This document shows, piece by piece, positions 8,886-17,331 of a stretch of 64,000 bases of DNA. Location of the stretch: contig NZ_JAGGPR010000006.1 in assembly GCF_018613695.1 (NCBI RefSeq), positions 62,001 to 126,000 of the forward strand, given 5' to 3'. How positions within the stretch are numbered: the first letter of the stretch is position 1; each line of letters starts with the position of its first letter. Below the pieces are notes generated by a model. That model saw only the letters and a program-made list of their open reading frames with translations, searched no databases and had not been told where the DNA came from. The DNA comes from Arthrobacter sp. ISL-95 (GTDB lineage Bacteria > Actinomycetota > Actinomycetes > Actinomycetales > Micrococcaceae). Both the position numbers and the translations under genes were made by a program.

Positions 8886-8900
8886 GAGAATGATTCTTGT
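8886..8900. promoter_or_regulatory. Zur-like operator in front of the FecCD-type operon
   Basis: The 15-mer TGAGAATGATTCTTG has a perfect central palindrome AGAAT-G-ATTCT. It matches the actinobacterial Zur pattern TGANAATGATTNTCA at 11 of 13 defined positions. It lies 26-40 bases upstream of the permease start, where it could block a promoter. It does not match the IdeR pattern TTAGGTTAGSCTAACCTAA. Zur control is inferred from the match only; a Fur-like protein could also bind. Confidence 0.6.
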
Positions 8901-8945
8901 TAAGCTGGCCATGGCGAACAAGGGCAGACGAACAAGCCGGACGAA

Positions 8946-8981
8946 CAAGGGCAGGACCACTGGTGTGTGGTCCTGCCCTTG
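8946..8981. terminator. Intrinsic terminator hairpin
   Basis: CAAGGGCAGGACCAC (8946-8960) pairs perfectly with GTGGTCCTGCCCTTG (8967-8981) around a 6-base loop. It lies downstream of the minus-strand transporter gene that ends at 9097 and is its most likely terminator. A partial direct repeat of the left arm (GAACAAGGGCAG) occurs at about 8917. Nothing else recognisable is present between 8982 and 9096. Confidence 0.75.
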
Positions 8982-9096
8982 CTGCGTCGGCTCGCGCCCC
9001 TGCGCCCGGAGATCGGGTTACCTGTTGCGATGGTGTGCTGGAGCGGTTCCTTACGCGTGCCGAACCTGTTCTTCGGCGGTTCTTGACGCCCTCGAG

Positions 9097-10542
9097 CTAC
9101 ATGATGCCTGTGGGGACAAGCAATGCCCAGGCGAGTGCGGGTGCCACCAAAACCACTCCGCCGGCGTACATCATCAGCTGCTTGTAAACACGCTGACGGT
9201 CATCCTCGCGGGCGTTGGCCACCACCAGGGCGCCGTCGGTGGAGAACGGCGATACATCCACCACGGTTGCAGCGATCGCGAGGGCCGCCACGGTTCCCGA
9301 GGCGCTGAGCGAGCTCGTTGCCAGCAGGGGACCAGCCAAGGGGATGAAGGCGGTCAGTAGTGCGGTGGATGAGGCGAAGGCGGATCCGACGCCGATGACG
9401 TAGCAGAGTACCAGGGCAATAAGGAGTGGTGCCCCAAGTGCAAGGGCTTGCTCTGCGAGGGTATCGATCACACCGACGTGCTGAAGGAGGGAAACGTAAG
9501 TGATCATGCCGGCGACCAGCAGCACGGTGGACCAGGACACTCCGCCGATGAAGGTCTGGTGCTCCTTGATGTTGACAAGTGCCAGCAGGAGTCCGGCTGA
9601 AAGGGCGACGAAGCCGATGGGCATGTGGAAGCCCAAGGCGCAGACGAGCATGGCCACGATGAGTACCAGGGTGAGGATTTGCTGGCCATGAGGCCGTGTG
9701 GAACGTGCCTCAAGGTCGGCGTTATGGCCTGCGGCGCCGTCGCGAAGTTTGCCCAACATCGCGAACAGCACCACAGTGAGGACTGAAAGGATGAGGTTCA
9801 GCGCGAAGCTGGCTCCGAAAAGTGCGCCTTGGGAGATAGGGAAGCCGTTCTTTACGGCGATGTCATGCACCAGAACGCCTGCCACGGAGAGCGGGGAGAA
9901 GCCGCCGGCGTGGGCTCCATTGATAATGAACGCGCCCATGAGAACCGGATGGATACGTGATTCGTAGGCCAGTCCGATTGCGGCGGGTGCCAGCAGTGCG
10001 ACGGCGGCGGGGGAGAAGGTGCCCAATGCAGTGAGTGACGCTGCCAGAAGGAAGAATACCCACGGCAGGAGCAGTGTTTTGCCACGAACCACCCTGACGC
10101 AGTTCTGGACAATGATGTCGATGGTCCCGTTCCTCTGGGCCATGCTGAAGAAATAGGTGACACCGATGATGGTGATTACGATGTTCGCCGGGAAATCGGC
10201 CAGAATTTCCTTGTCGGTCATGCCGAGCATGAAGTAGCCGACGCCGAAGGAGGCTACGAGTCCCATGACGCCGATGTTCAACGGCCACTTGGTGGCGACG
10301 ACGAACATCACCACGAGGATTACCAGCGGGATGATCTGGGTGGCAGTCATGGTCGGCTCCGATTCCGAGGTAGCCGCCGGGTTGAAGATGGCACCCCCGA
10401 ACAGGATGGCAGCCAGACCCAGGATGACAGAAGCGGCAACCGTTACCAGCAGGATACGGCGGCGGTTGTTGGGACGCTGGGAACGTACTTCCCGGATGTC
10501 GCTCTCAGCCTCGGGAGCTGGTTTGAAAATAGTCTTAGCCAT
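9097..10542 (-). CDS. MatC/SLC13-like dicarboxylate transporter
   Basis: A 481-residue integral membrane protein with about 12 hydrophobic segments. It has the N-terminal hydrophobic pattern of the MatC (malonate/dicarboxylate carrier) group, for example TKWPLNIGVMGLVASFGVG, GTFSPAAVALLAPAAIGLA and NGAHAGGFSPLSVAGVLVHD. The start at ATG 10542 is set by the strong ribosome site GATGAGGAGAAACACC; the first 45 residues are hydrophilic and cytoplasmic. It lies 11 bp downstream of a prpF-family gene, so the pair likely moves and isomerises an unsaturated di- or tricarboxylate. The exact substrate cannot be told from sequence. Confidence 0.75.
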   Translation of the reverse strand: MAKTIFKPAPEAESDIREVRSQRPNNRRRILLVTVAASVILGLAAILFGGAIFNPAATSESEPTMTATQIIPLVILVVMFVVATKWPLNIGVMGLVASFGVGYFMLGMTDKEILADFPANIVITIIGVTYFFSMAQRNGTIDIIVQNCVRVVRGKTLLLPWVFFLLAASLTALGTFSPAAVALLAPAAIGLAYESRIHPVLMGAFIINGAHAGGFSPLSVAGVLVHDIAVKNGFPISQGALFGASFALNLILSVLTVVLFAMLGKLRDGAAGHNADLEARSTRPHGQQILTLVLIVAMLVCALGFHMPIGFVALSAGLLLALVNIKEHQTFIGGVSWSTVLLVAGMITYVSLLQHVGVIDTLAEQALALGAPLLIALVLCYVIGVGSAFASSTALLTAFIPLAGPLLATSSLSASGTVAALAIAATVVDVSPFSTDGALVVANAREDDRQRVYKQLMMYAGGVVLVAPALAWALLVPTGIM

Positions 10543-10553
10543 GGTGTTTCTCC

Positions 10554-11672
10554 TCATCGAGTGGCTGTTGCTAGTGAGGCTTCGACGACGTTGCCGAGAG
10601 TCTCCGGGAGGTGAATGATGCTGGAGGCGATGGTGCGCGCTGTTCTGTCGACCCCCACCAAAAGGGACCCGTCCTGTTCTTCGCTCCATGTTTCGATCAC
10701 GCCGGCAGGCGTCCTGAGCTTCAGAACAGATTCCTCTGTGTTGCCGGCAACGGTGTTCAGTACGGTGCCGGGTGTCCGGACTGCAAGCGTGAGGGCGATG
10801 CTGCCGGTGATGGCCAAGGCCGGGTGCGGTTTGCCCATGGAGAGCATCATGACGTTGACATCACCTCCGGCGTAGGGCACTTCGGGAGGACCGACGATTG
10901 CGAGTTTGGGTACAGCCCGTGCGGCTTCGGCGGGAGTAGCCGCCATTCCCATCCGAACCGCCGCCTGGCGACGAATCTGGTCCAAAGTGTCCAGTTGCAA
11001 TTCGACGCCGTCTTTCCACGTCTCGTAGCGGCCGGTGTCCAGTCCAAGCTCCTCGGCCCGGACAATTACTACAGGTGCGCCGGCGTCAACCATCGACACC
11101 GTCCAACGGGTCCCGCCGGCAACGATCGTGTCAGTTGGCGAGCCGGTGGGCAGCAGCTGTCCGGTGGTCTTGCCGGCAGGATTTTGAAAGCCGAGGCCCA
11201 CCCGGTACCCGGGAAACACGACGCCGGGCATCTGTGCGTCCGGGACGATCGGCAGGGCGCCCGCTGGAGTCGAAACCCGCTGAATGATGATCTGGCCCGT
11301 GTTGGTATTACGGGTGACGATCCGGGTGGAATCGCCGTCCGGCACAACCCAGCCCTTCTCGATGGCGTAAAGACCAACCACGGCCGAGCAGTTACCGCAG
11401 TTGCTTCCCCAGTCAACTGCGGCCTCTTCGATGCCCACCTGGGCGAAAGTGAATTCGACGTCCACCTCGCTGTCCGCCGGCCGGCTGAGGATCATTGCCT
11501 TGCTGGTGGTTGACGTGGCCCCGCCTACGCCATCAATCTGTCGGGAATCCGGGCTGCCGAAGAGTCGTGGCAGGAGATCGTCCAGGTTGGCGTTGGCCTT
11601 GTCCAAGTGCTCGGTTTCAAAGACCCAGCACTTGCTGGTGCCTCCGCGCATCCATTCGGCTTTGATCTTCAT
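10554..11672 (-). CDS. prpF: PrpF-family isomerase/tautomerase
   Basis: A 372-residue protein of the PrpF/diaminopimelate-epimerase fold. These enzymes shift double bonds in substrates such as methylaconitate or 4-oxalomesaconate. The N-terminus MKIKAEWMRGGTSKCWVF carries the family RGGTSK motif, and NCGNCSAVVG (about residue 92) is the conserved glycine/cysteine loop. DGVGGATSTTSKAMIL fits the family too. The start ATG 11672 has GAGAGGTAGGGA upstream; eight extra residues are possible from an earlier start at 11696. It is transcribed divergently from a LysR-type gene and followed by a carboxylate transporter. No prpBCD genes are present, so a tricarboxylate or mesaconate-type catabolic role is as likely as propionate use. 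Confidence 0.82.
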   Translation of the reverse strand: MKIKAEWMRGGTSKCWVFETEHLDKANANLDDLLPRLFGSPDSRQIDGVGGATSTTSKAMILSRPADSEVDVEFTFAQVGIEEAAVDWGSNCGNCSAVVGLYAIEKGWVVPDGDSTRIVTRNTNTGQIIIQRVSTPAGALPIVPDAQMPGVVFPGYRVGLGFQNPAGKTTGQLLPTGSPTDTIVAGGTRWTVSMVDAGAPVVIVRAEELGLDTGRYETWKDGVELQLDTLDQIRRQAAVRMGMAATPAEAARAVPKLAIVGPPEVPYAGGDVNVMMLSMGKPHPALAITGSIALTLAVRTPGTVLNTVAGNTEESVLKLRTPAGVIETWSEEQDGSLLVGVDRTARTIASSIIHLPETLGNVVEASLATATR

Positions 11673-11909
11673 GGTGTTCCCTACCTCTCGTGGCATCCTT
11701 CAAATTTGTTGCCTGTTACGAGAATGATGCGGATCACATATGAAGACAATGTTGGATATCTCAGGGGTACTGTAGCAACTCTTCAATCAGTACGTGTCCA
11801 GCTCCGAAAGCATGATGAAAATCTCCCAGCCACGGTTTTTCACACTGTAACACCAGCTTTACGCCGCACTGGTGCATAGAATGAACCAAATAGGGAGAAG
11901 AGTGAAGCA
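11673..11909. promoter_or_regulatory. Divergent promoter region prpF / lysR
   Basis: This 237-bp AT-richer spacer must hold the promoters of prpF (minus) and the LysR gene (plus). A possible minus 10 (TAGAAT, 11877-11882) and the ribosome site GGGAGAAGAG precede the lysR start. LysR proteins usually bind T-N11-A sites in such spacers; I see several weak candidates but none that stands out. Confidence 0.5.
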
Positions 11910-12848
11910 ATGCTTAACGATGAGAACCTGGATTTATTCGACATCCGCAGGCTCGCCCTCCTGGTGGAGGTGGTAGAGCAGGGATCGATCACTGCGGCGG
12001 CAGATATCATGATGTATTCGCCGTCGGGGGTCTCACAGCAGCTGCGTAAGTTGGAGCAGGAAGTGGGCCAGCCGCTGCTCAATCGTCGGTCCCGCGGGGT
12101 TGTCCCCACAGAGGCGGGTCAGGTACTGGCGGGTCATGCCCGGAAGATCGTAGGGCAGATGCGTGCCGCCCGGTCCGACCTCGGCCAGATCGCCGGTTTG
12201 AATCGTGGCTCGTTGACAGTGGGCACGTTCCCCACGCTGGCCGGTTCATTCCTGCCCCTGGTAATACGCGCCTTCAAGAAGAGGTATCCGGCCATTGGCC
12301 TCTCCGTGCGCAGCGCCCGCTTCGACGAGCTCGTCTCGGATCTGGAATCCGGCGTGACGGGGTTGTGCTTGCTTTGGGACTACCCCTGGAACCGGTTCAA
12401 TGACGAAGCAATCCGGATCACGGAAGTTTTCCAGGAAAGCACGGTGATCCTGGTGGCCAAGGGACACCCCTTGGCAGACCGCGACGAAGTGACAATGAAA
12501 GACCTCCGAAAGGAGTCATGGATAGTCCGGGCGGAGGCTCACCCGGTAGTGGAGGTACTTCAACGCTCCGCCCACGACGCCGGCTTTGAACCGAACATCG
12601 GTTTCCTTGCCAACGATTACCAGGAAGCTCAGGCCATGGTCAGCGTGGGCATGGGCGTGGCAATCGTCCCCAAGACAGCAGTGGCCCTGCAGCATCCGGA
12701 TGTAAGGATCCTCAGCCTCGGCGCCGAGGCACCCCTACGCCGCGTTCTCCTGGCCCAGCGCCAGGACAAGGTCTATGCGCCCGCGGAGGTGGCTTTCCAC
12801 TCAACCCTGCTGGAAATTGCCCGTGAGCGTGGCGGCGACTATCTCTGA
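11910..12848 (+). CDS. LysR-family transcriptional regulator
   Basis: A 312-residue LTTR. The winged helix-turn-helix covers residues 1-65 (RRLALLVEVVEQGSITAAAD, then PSGVSQQLRKLEQEVGQPLL), followed by a type-2 periplasmic-binding-like effector domain from about residue 95 (RGSLTVGTFPTLAGSFLP). It sits divergently from prpF and the MatC-like transporter, so it most likely controls those genes in response to a carboxylate. The C-terminal domain ends normally; the length is typical for the family. Confidence 0.85.
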   Translation: MLNDENLDLFDIRRLALLVEVVEQGSITAAADIMMYSPSGVSQQLRKLEQEVGQPLLNRRSRGVVPTEAGQVLAGHARKIVGQMRAARSDLGQIAGLNRGSLTVGTFPTLAGSFLPLVIRAFKKRYPAIGLSVRSARFDELVSDLESGVTGLCLLWDYPWNRFNDEAIRITEVFQESTVILVAKGHPLADRDEVTMKDLRKESWIVRAEAHPVVEVLQRSAHDAGFEPNIGFLANDYQEAQAMVSVGMGVAIVPKTAVALQHPDVRILSLGAEAPLRRVLLAQRQDKVYAPAEVAFHSTLLEIARERGGDYL

Positions 12849-12924
12849 GGCTAGTCGCGATGCGGGTGCTGACTAGAGTAGCAATGGAGCCCGTGCTGTG
12901 ACCCCCGCAAGAAATGGAATCAAT

Positions 12925-13599
12925 ATGGCATTCAACAATCTCAGGCCGAAATACATCTCCTTCGACGTCTACGGCACGCTGATCAATTTCGACCTCGATC
13001 CCACCACGCAGCGTCTGCTCGATGGACGTATCTCTGAAGAGCAATGGCCAACCTTCAAGAAGCAGTTCCGTGGATACCGCTTTGACGAAGTCCTTGGGGA
13101 CTATAAGCCGTATGAGCAGATCCTTCAGGATTCTTTTGACCGTGTGTGCAAGCGCTGGGGCATTGGGCCTACCGAAGGTGCAGGCGCAGCATTCGCTGAC
13201 GCCGTCCGCGGCTGGGTTGCCCACAAGGACGTGCCGGCGCCGCTGAAGCTCATGGGCGAAAACTATAAATTGGTTGCTTTGTCCAACGCGGATACCGGCT
13301 TCCTGGACATCAGCATTCCCAAGCTCGGCGCCGATTACCATGCGGTGCTGACTGCGGAGCAGGCCCAGGCGTACAAGCCCAGATATCAAGCCTTCGAATA
13401 CATGTTGGACGCCCTGAACGCCAAGCCGGAGGACTTCCTGCATGTTTCCTCCCACACACGCTACGACATGCATCCCATGCACGACCTGGGATTCCGAAAC
13501 CTTGTCCTGTTGGACCGTGGCTACGACCCCATAACCGGGGGTTACGACTACACCACCGTTGCGTCGTTGGACGAGCTCAACAAGCACCTCGGGCTCTAG
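12925..13599 (+). CDS. Haloacid dehalogenase, type II (HAD superfamily)
   Basis: A 224-residue HAD-fold hydrolase. Motif I is FDVYGTL with the nucleophile Asp at about residue 14, motif II is ALSNAD (Ser/Asn) and the C-terminal part contains YKPRYQAFEYML with the motif-III Lys, then HVSSHTRYDMHPMHDLG. This matches L-2-haloacid dehalogenases, which replace halogen with hydroxyl to give a D-2-hydroxy acid. The gene immediately downstream is a D-2-hydroxyacid dehydrogenase, which fits a two-step route. An alternative GTG at 12898 with GGAG 8 bases upstream would add nine residues. Many HAD proteins of this type have no proven haloacid substrate. Confidence 0.78.
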   Translation: MAFNNLRPKYISFDVYGTLINFDLDPTTQRLLDGRISEEQWPTFKKQFRGYRFDEVLGDYKPYEQILQDSFDRVCKRWGIGPTEGAGAAFADAVRGWVAHKDVPAPLKLMGENYKLVALSNADTGFLDISIPKLGADYHAVLTAEQAQAYKPRYQAFEYMLDALNAKPEDFLHVSSHTRYDMHPMHDLGFRNLVLLDRGYDPITGGYDYTTVASLDELNKHLGL

Positions 13600-13626
13600 A
13601 TCAGCTACGAGGCGAAAGGCCAACCC

Positions 13627-14646
13627 GTGGTATCTGCTGGCCACTGCTCGGCATCTCGCGAGAGTAAGAGACCTGTCGTCGCTGTCCTGTACCGCGAGGC
13701 ACTGCCGCCCCGCTTGGATGAGATCAAGGAACTGGCGGAGGTCCGCCTGACCACATCTGAGGGACTTGCAGAGGCCGTGGCAGGCTCGGAGGGGTCGGCA
13801 GGTGCTGATGTGCTGTACCAATGGCATTCCTTCTCGCCTGCACTCCGGCAGAGCTGGGCTGCGGCCTCGTCACTGATATGGGTCCATGTATCAGCGGCAG
13901 GCGTCAGCCAGCTCCTGTTCGAAGACCTGATCAACAGCGACGTGATGTACACCAATTCACGCGGAGTCCTGAGCCGGGCTATTGCCGAGTTCGCCCTGGG
14001 GTTTGTCCTGGACATTGCCAAAGACGCGCAAGGTTCACTCAGGCTCCAGCAGGCCGGACGCTGGCAGCACCGGGTCACACGGAAAATCCAGGGCCAAAGT
14101 GCGCTGGTGGCGGGAACAGGATCCATAGGACTGGAAATTGCGTCTCTGTTCCATGCTGTTGGCCTGCGCGTCAGCGGGGCCGGGCGGAGCAGCCGCCCCG
14201 GAGATGAGCACTTCGAGGAGATCCGCTCTTCGAAAGACCTGGCGTTGGTTGTCCGTGACTTCGACTATGTGGTGTTGGCTGCCCCGTTGACCGAAGACAC
14301 CAAAGGCCTGGTAGACGCTGACGTCCTTTCGGCCATGAAGCTAACAGCCCATCTGATCAATGTGGGCAGGGGAGAACTGGTGCACACGGATGCGCTTGTG
14401 GACGCGCTCCGTTCGGGAGCCATCGCCGGGGCGGCGCTGGATGTTGTCCATCCGGAACCGCTGCCCGCCGATCATCCCTTGTGGAGTATGGACAACGTCA
14501 TCCTCACCCCGCACATGAGTGGGGACACCGAAGAATATCTCGATGATCTTGGGAAGCTGTTTGTGGCAAACTTGAAGCGCTTCAGCCGAGGTGAACCGTT
14601 GGAGAATATGGTGGACAAACGGCTTGGATTCGTTGCTGTTTCCTGA
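13627..14646 (+). CDS. D-2-hydroxyacid dehydrogenase (NAD-binding)
   Basis: A 339-residue dehydrogenase of the D-isomer-specific family, interconverting 2-hydroxy and 2-oxo acids. The nucleotide fold shows ALVAGTGSIGLEIA (about residue 160). Catalytic residues fit: Arg in INVGRGELVH (about 246), Glu in DVVHPEPLP (about 277) and His in ILTPHMSG (about 298). It begins with GTG at 13627, 27 bp after the dehalogenase, and is probably co-transcribed with it. SRAIAEFALGFVLDIAKD is the conserved segment before the Rossmann domain. The substrate is not evident; hydroxyacid product of the upstream enzyme is one inference. Confidence 0.8.
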   Translation: MVSAGHCSASRESKRPVVAVLYREALPPRLDEIKELAEVRLTTSEGLAEAVAGSEGSAGADVLYQWHSFSPALRQSWAAASSLIWVHVSAAGVSQLLFEDLINSDVMYTNSRGVLSRAIAEFALGFVLDIAKDAQGSLRLQQAGRWQHRVTRKIQGQSALVAGTGSIGLEIASLFHAVGLRVSGAGRSSRPGDEHFEEIRSSKDLALVVRDFDYVVLAAPLTEDTKGLVDADVLSAMKLTAHLINVGRGELVHTDALVDALRSGAIAGAALDVVHPEPLPADHPLWSMDNVILTPHMSGDTEEYLDDLGKLFVANLKRFSRGEPLENMVDKRLGFVAVS

Positions 14647-14724
14647 GTTTGATTCCCCCTCAGGCAAGGCCGTGAACCTGCACACACTATTACGGTTCGA
14701 GGGAACGTTAATTTCCAGATTGGA

Positions 14725-14743
14725 GCAGGTAAGGCTAACCTAA
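14725..14743. promoter_or_regulatory. IdeR/DtxR-type iron box in front of the Dpp/Opp-like importer
   Basis: The 19-mer GCAGGTAAGGCTAACCTAA matches the IdeR/DtxR pattern TTAGGTTAGSCTAACCTAA at 16 of 19 positions, including a complete right half-site CTAACCTAA. It ends 18 bases before the substrate-binding-protein ATG. This predicts repression by iron-loaded IdeR and expression in iron limitation. Confidence 0.75.
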
Positions 14744-14761
14744 ATAGTCTTCACTTTCCTC

Positions 14762-16357
14762 ATGCCCACCTGTTCGGGCATAAATAGCAGGCGGTTCCCT
14801 TTGCGCACTCCCAGCCGATCCACGGCAGCTCTCGGGCTGGCAGCCCTCCTCACTCTTTCCGGTTGCGGCCTTAGCGGCGGCCAGCCTGGGCCTGGTTCCG
14901 CCGAAAAGGCGGCCGACACCGATCAGCGCATCGTGGTGGACAACTTCCGCGCACCCGTGGCCAACTGGGCCCCTGAGTCCGACGCCGCGTACATCCTGTC
15001 ATTGTCCGGCTGCTTGGAAACCCTCACCAAGTACGATTCCGCGCAAGGGAAAGTAGTTCCTTTCCTTGCCACAGAGTGGAAGCAGGCTTCACCGTTGGAA
15101 TGGGACTTCACCATCCGTGAAGGCGTGAAATTCCAGGATGGCACCGATCTCACCGCAGAAGCTGTGGCCGCCTCGCTGAATCACGTCCTCAAGGCCAAAG
15201 TGCCTGCCAGGGCGTTCAGCCCAAGCGTCGTGAGTGCTGTCCAAGCCACTGATGCAAGGACTGTTCGTGTGACCACGCCCGTGGAGAACCCGCTGGTGCC
15301 ATTCCGCCTTGCAAGCGTGAACACCGGCATTCTCGCTCCGGCCGCCTACGGAGGCGCCACTGTGGACCCCTTCGGTCATTGCACCGGACCGTTTACTCCG
15401 GTATCGGAGAAGGCGAAGCAATCCCTGACGCTGGATCGCAATGAAAATTACTGGGGCGGAGATGTGCAGTTGGCAGGCGCTGAGGTCCGCTTCATCACCA
15501 ACGGTGCTACCCGCGCCGCGCAGGTACAGACCGGAGAGGCTGATATTTCCCTTTCCATCCCTGCCTCTGCCTTGTCCACCTTGGAGAATGCACCCGAAGT
15601 CTCCGTGGTGAAGGCTGATTCACCACGCACGGCCACGCTGTACATGAACAACGGCCGGGCACCTTTTGACAACGTCGATTTCCGCAAGGCACTCCGCTCG
15701 GCACTGGACCTTGAAGCGTTGGCGGCCAGCGTCTACGAGGGCGCTGCGCTTCCGGCAGCCGGCCCCTATGCGCCTTCGGAACCGTGGGCGTCCAGCGATG
15801 CAAGTTCGCCCAAGCAGAATGTTGAGGAAGCCAAGAAGCTCCTCGCTGACGCCGGCTACACTGCGGCAAAGCCGTTGGAAATCATTGCAATTGTTGAACG
15901 CGCCGAATTCGCCGACGTCGCAACCGTGATTCAGGACAACCTCAAGAACATCGGTGTTCCTGTCGCCATCCAGGCCAAGGAGTACGCCTCCGCCGAACCC
16001 GACGTCCTGGCGGGGAACTACGACATGATCCTGAGTCAGCGCAACCGGCTCATCGACATCGCTGATCCCATTGGCTTCCTCACGGCCGACTACACGTGCA
16101 AGGGCTCGTACAACCTCAGCCATTACTGCAATGAAGAGTACGACGCCATCATTGGTGAGGCTGCCGGCACCTCCAACACCGAGGACCGCTACAAGCTCTA
16201 TGCCAAGGCCGGTCAACTGCTCAATGACCAAGCAGTCAACCTCTGGCTGGTCAACGAACAAGCCACCGACGCCGTCCGCAGCAACGTCCTCTCTTACGTT
16301 CAAGATCCGCTGTCCCGCTACGTCCTGACCGCGCAAACGGCCAAGTCCGGCTCCTAA
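14762..16357 (+). CDS. Peptide/nickel-type (family 5) ABC substrate-binding lipoprotein, iron-boxed
   Basis: A 531-residue SBP_bac_5 protein. A 35-residue N-terminal region leads to the lipobox LTLSGC. The mature domain contains ILSLSGCLETLTKYD, WKQASPLEWDFTIREGVKF and DGTDLTAEAVAASLNHVL, the last being typical of DppA/OppA/NikA proteins. It is the first gene of a four-gene importer operon and lies directly behind an IdeR-type box, so it is predicted to be iron-repressed. That is unusual for a plain peptide transporter and hints at a metallophore or iron-chelate ligand (inference). No clear Shine-Dalgarno precedes the ATG; a TTG a few codons inside, or a short leader, are alternatives. Confidence 0.82.
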   Translation: MPTCSGINSRRFPLRTPSRSTAALGLAALLTLSGCGLSGGQPGPGSAEKAADTDQRIVVDNFRAPVANWAPESDAAYILSLSGCLETLTKYDSAQGKVVPFLATEWKQASPLEWDFTIREGVKFQDGTDLTAEAVAASLNHVLKAKVPARAFSPSVVSAVQATDARTVRVTTPVENPLVPFRLASVNTGILAPAAYGGATVDPFGHCTGPFTPVSEKAKQSLTLDRNENYWGGDVQLAGAEVRFITNGATRAAQVQTGEADISLSIPASALSTLENAPEVSVVKADSPRTATLYMNNGRAPFDNVDFRKALRSALDLEALAASVYEGAALPAAGPYAPSEPWASSDASSPKQNVEEAKKLLADAGYTAAKPLEIIAIVERAEFADVATVIQDNLKNIGVPVAIQAKEYASAEPDVLAGNYDMILSQRNRLIDIADPIGFLTADYTCKGSYNLSHYCNEEYDAIIGEAAGTSNTEDRYKLYAKAGQLLNDQAVNLWLVNEQATDAVRSNVLSYVQDPLSRYVLTAQTAKSGS

Positions 16358-16389
16358 CAACCGAATCTGCCACCGTCAGACAAGCCGGT

Positions 16390-17331
16390 ATGATCACGTT
16401 CCTTGTAAAGCGGACGGCGACCCTCGTGGTCGCCGTCCTGCTGTCGTCTTTCGCTGTTTTCCTGATTCCCTACGTCACCCCGGGTGATCCCGTCCGGAAG
16501 ATCATCCGTTCCCGTGTGGCCGGGGATGTGGTGGACGACGCCACGGTTCGGGCCTTGGCCGAGAGCCTGGGACTGAACGATCCCCTTCCCGTGCAATACC
16601 TGCGGTGGCTGGGGGACTTCTTCACCGGGGATATGGGGTTATCCCATATCAGCAGGACACCCGTGGTTGATCAGGTGATGCCGGCCTTGGGGATCACCCT
16701 GAGCCTGGTGATCGTCGCACTGGTCACTGCCGTGGTGGTGTCGCTGCCTCTGGGAATCGTTGCTGCACTGAAACAAGGCAGCAGAACGGACAAACTCATC
16801 ACCACGGTCACACAGTCCTTCATTGCCATGCCTGAGTACTGGCTGGCGCCCCTGTTGGTTCTGCTGTTTGCCCTCAAGCTCTCCGTACTGCCCTCGGCGG
16901 GATGGAACACGGCGTCCTCCATTGTGCTTCCGGCGGCGACGTTGGCGTTGCGACCCATCAGCTTCTTCACTTCGGCCGTGCGGGCAGGGATGATCGATGC
17001 CCTCGATGCCGAGCATATTTCCGCCGCACGCGCCCGGGGACTGAGCCACGGTCAAACAGTCATGCGGCATGTTGTACCGAACGGCCTGGTGCCTCTGTCC
17101 ACACTGTTTGCGGTGTGGCTCGCCGGGCTGCTGGGCGGTTCGGTGATTGTTGAGGTGATCTTCGCGATTCCAGGCATGGGCAGGCTCCTGTTCGATGCCG
17201 TGGTCAACAGCGACATCCCGCTGGCGCAGGGCGGTGTGGTGGTGGTTGTGGCATTGGCTGTTGCGATCACTACGCTCGCCGATTTCCTGCATAGGATCCT
17301 GAGCCCGAAAGTGAGTGGCGCCCTTGCGTAA
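16390..17331 (+). CDS. ABC transporter permease (DppB family)
   Basis: A 313-residue inner-membrane permease with six hydrophobic segments and the GsiC/DppB N-terminal signature (FLIPYVTPGDPVRKII, then LGLNDPLPVQYLRWLGDFF). The cytoplasmic EAA-like loop AARARGLSHGQTVMRHVVPN contacts the ATPase. It follows the binding protein by 32 bp and overlaps the second permease, so the genes form one operon. It pairs with the DppC-type protein to form the transport channel. Confidence 0.87.
   Translation: MITFLVKRTATLVVAVLLSSFAVFLIPYVTPGDPVRKIIRSRVAGDVVDDATVRALAESLGLNDPLPVQYLRWLGDFFTGDMGLSHISRTPVVDQVMPALGITLSLVIVALVTAVVVSLPLGIVAALKQGSRTDKLITTVTQSFIAMPEYWLAPLLVLLFALKLSVLPSAGWNTASSIVLPAATLALRPISFFTSAVRAGMIDALDAEHISAARARGLSHGQTVMRHVVPNGLVPLSTLFAVWLAGLLGGSVIVEVIFAIPGMGRLLFDAVVNSDIPLAQGGVVVVVALAVAITTLADFLHRILSPKVSGALA

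Noticed and set aside
12712..13827. 371-codon minus-strand frame across the dehalogenase and dehydrogenase genes
   Set aside because: Shadow of GC-rich codons; it crosses two real genes and shows no family motif.
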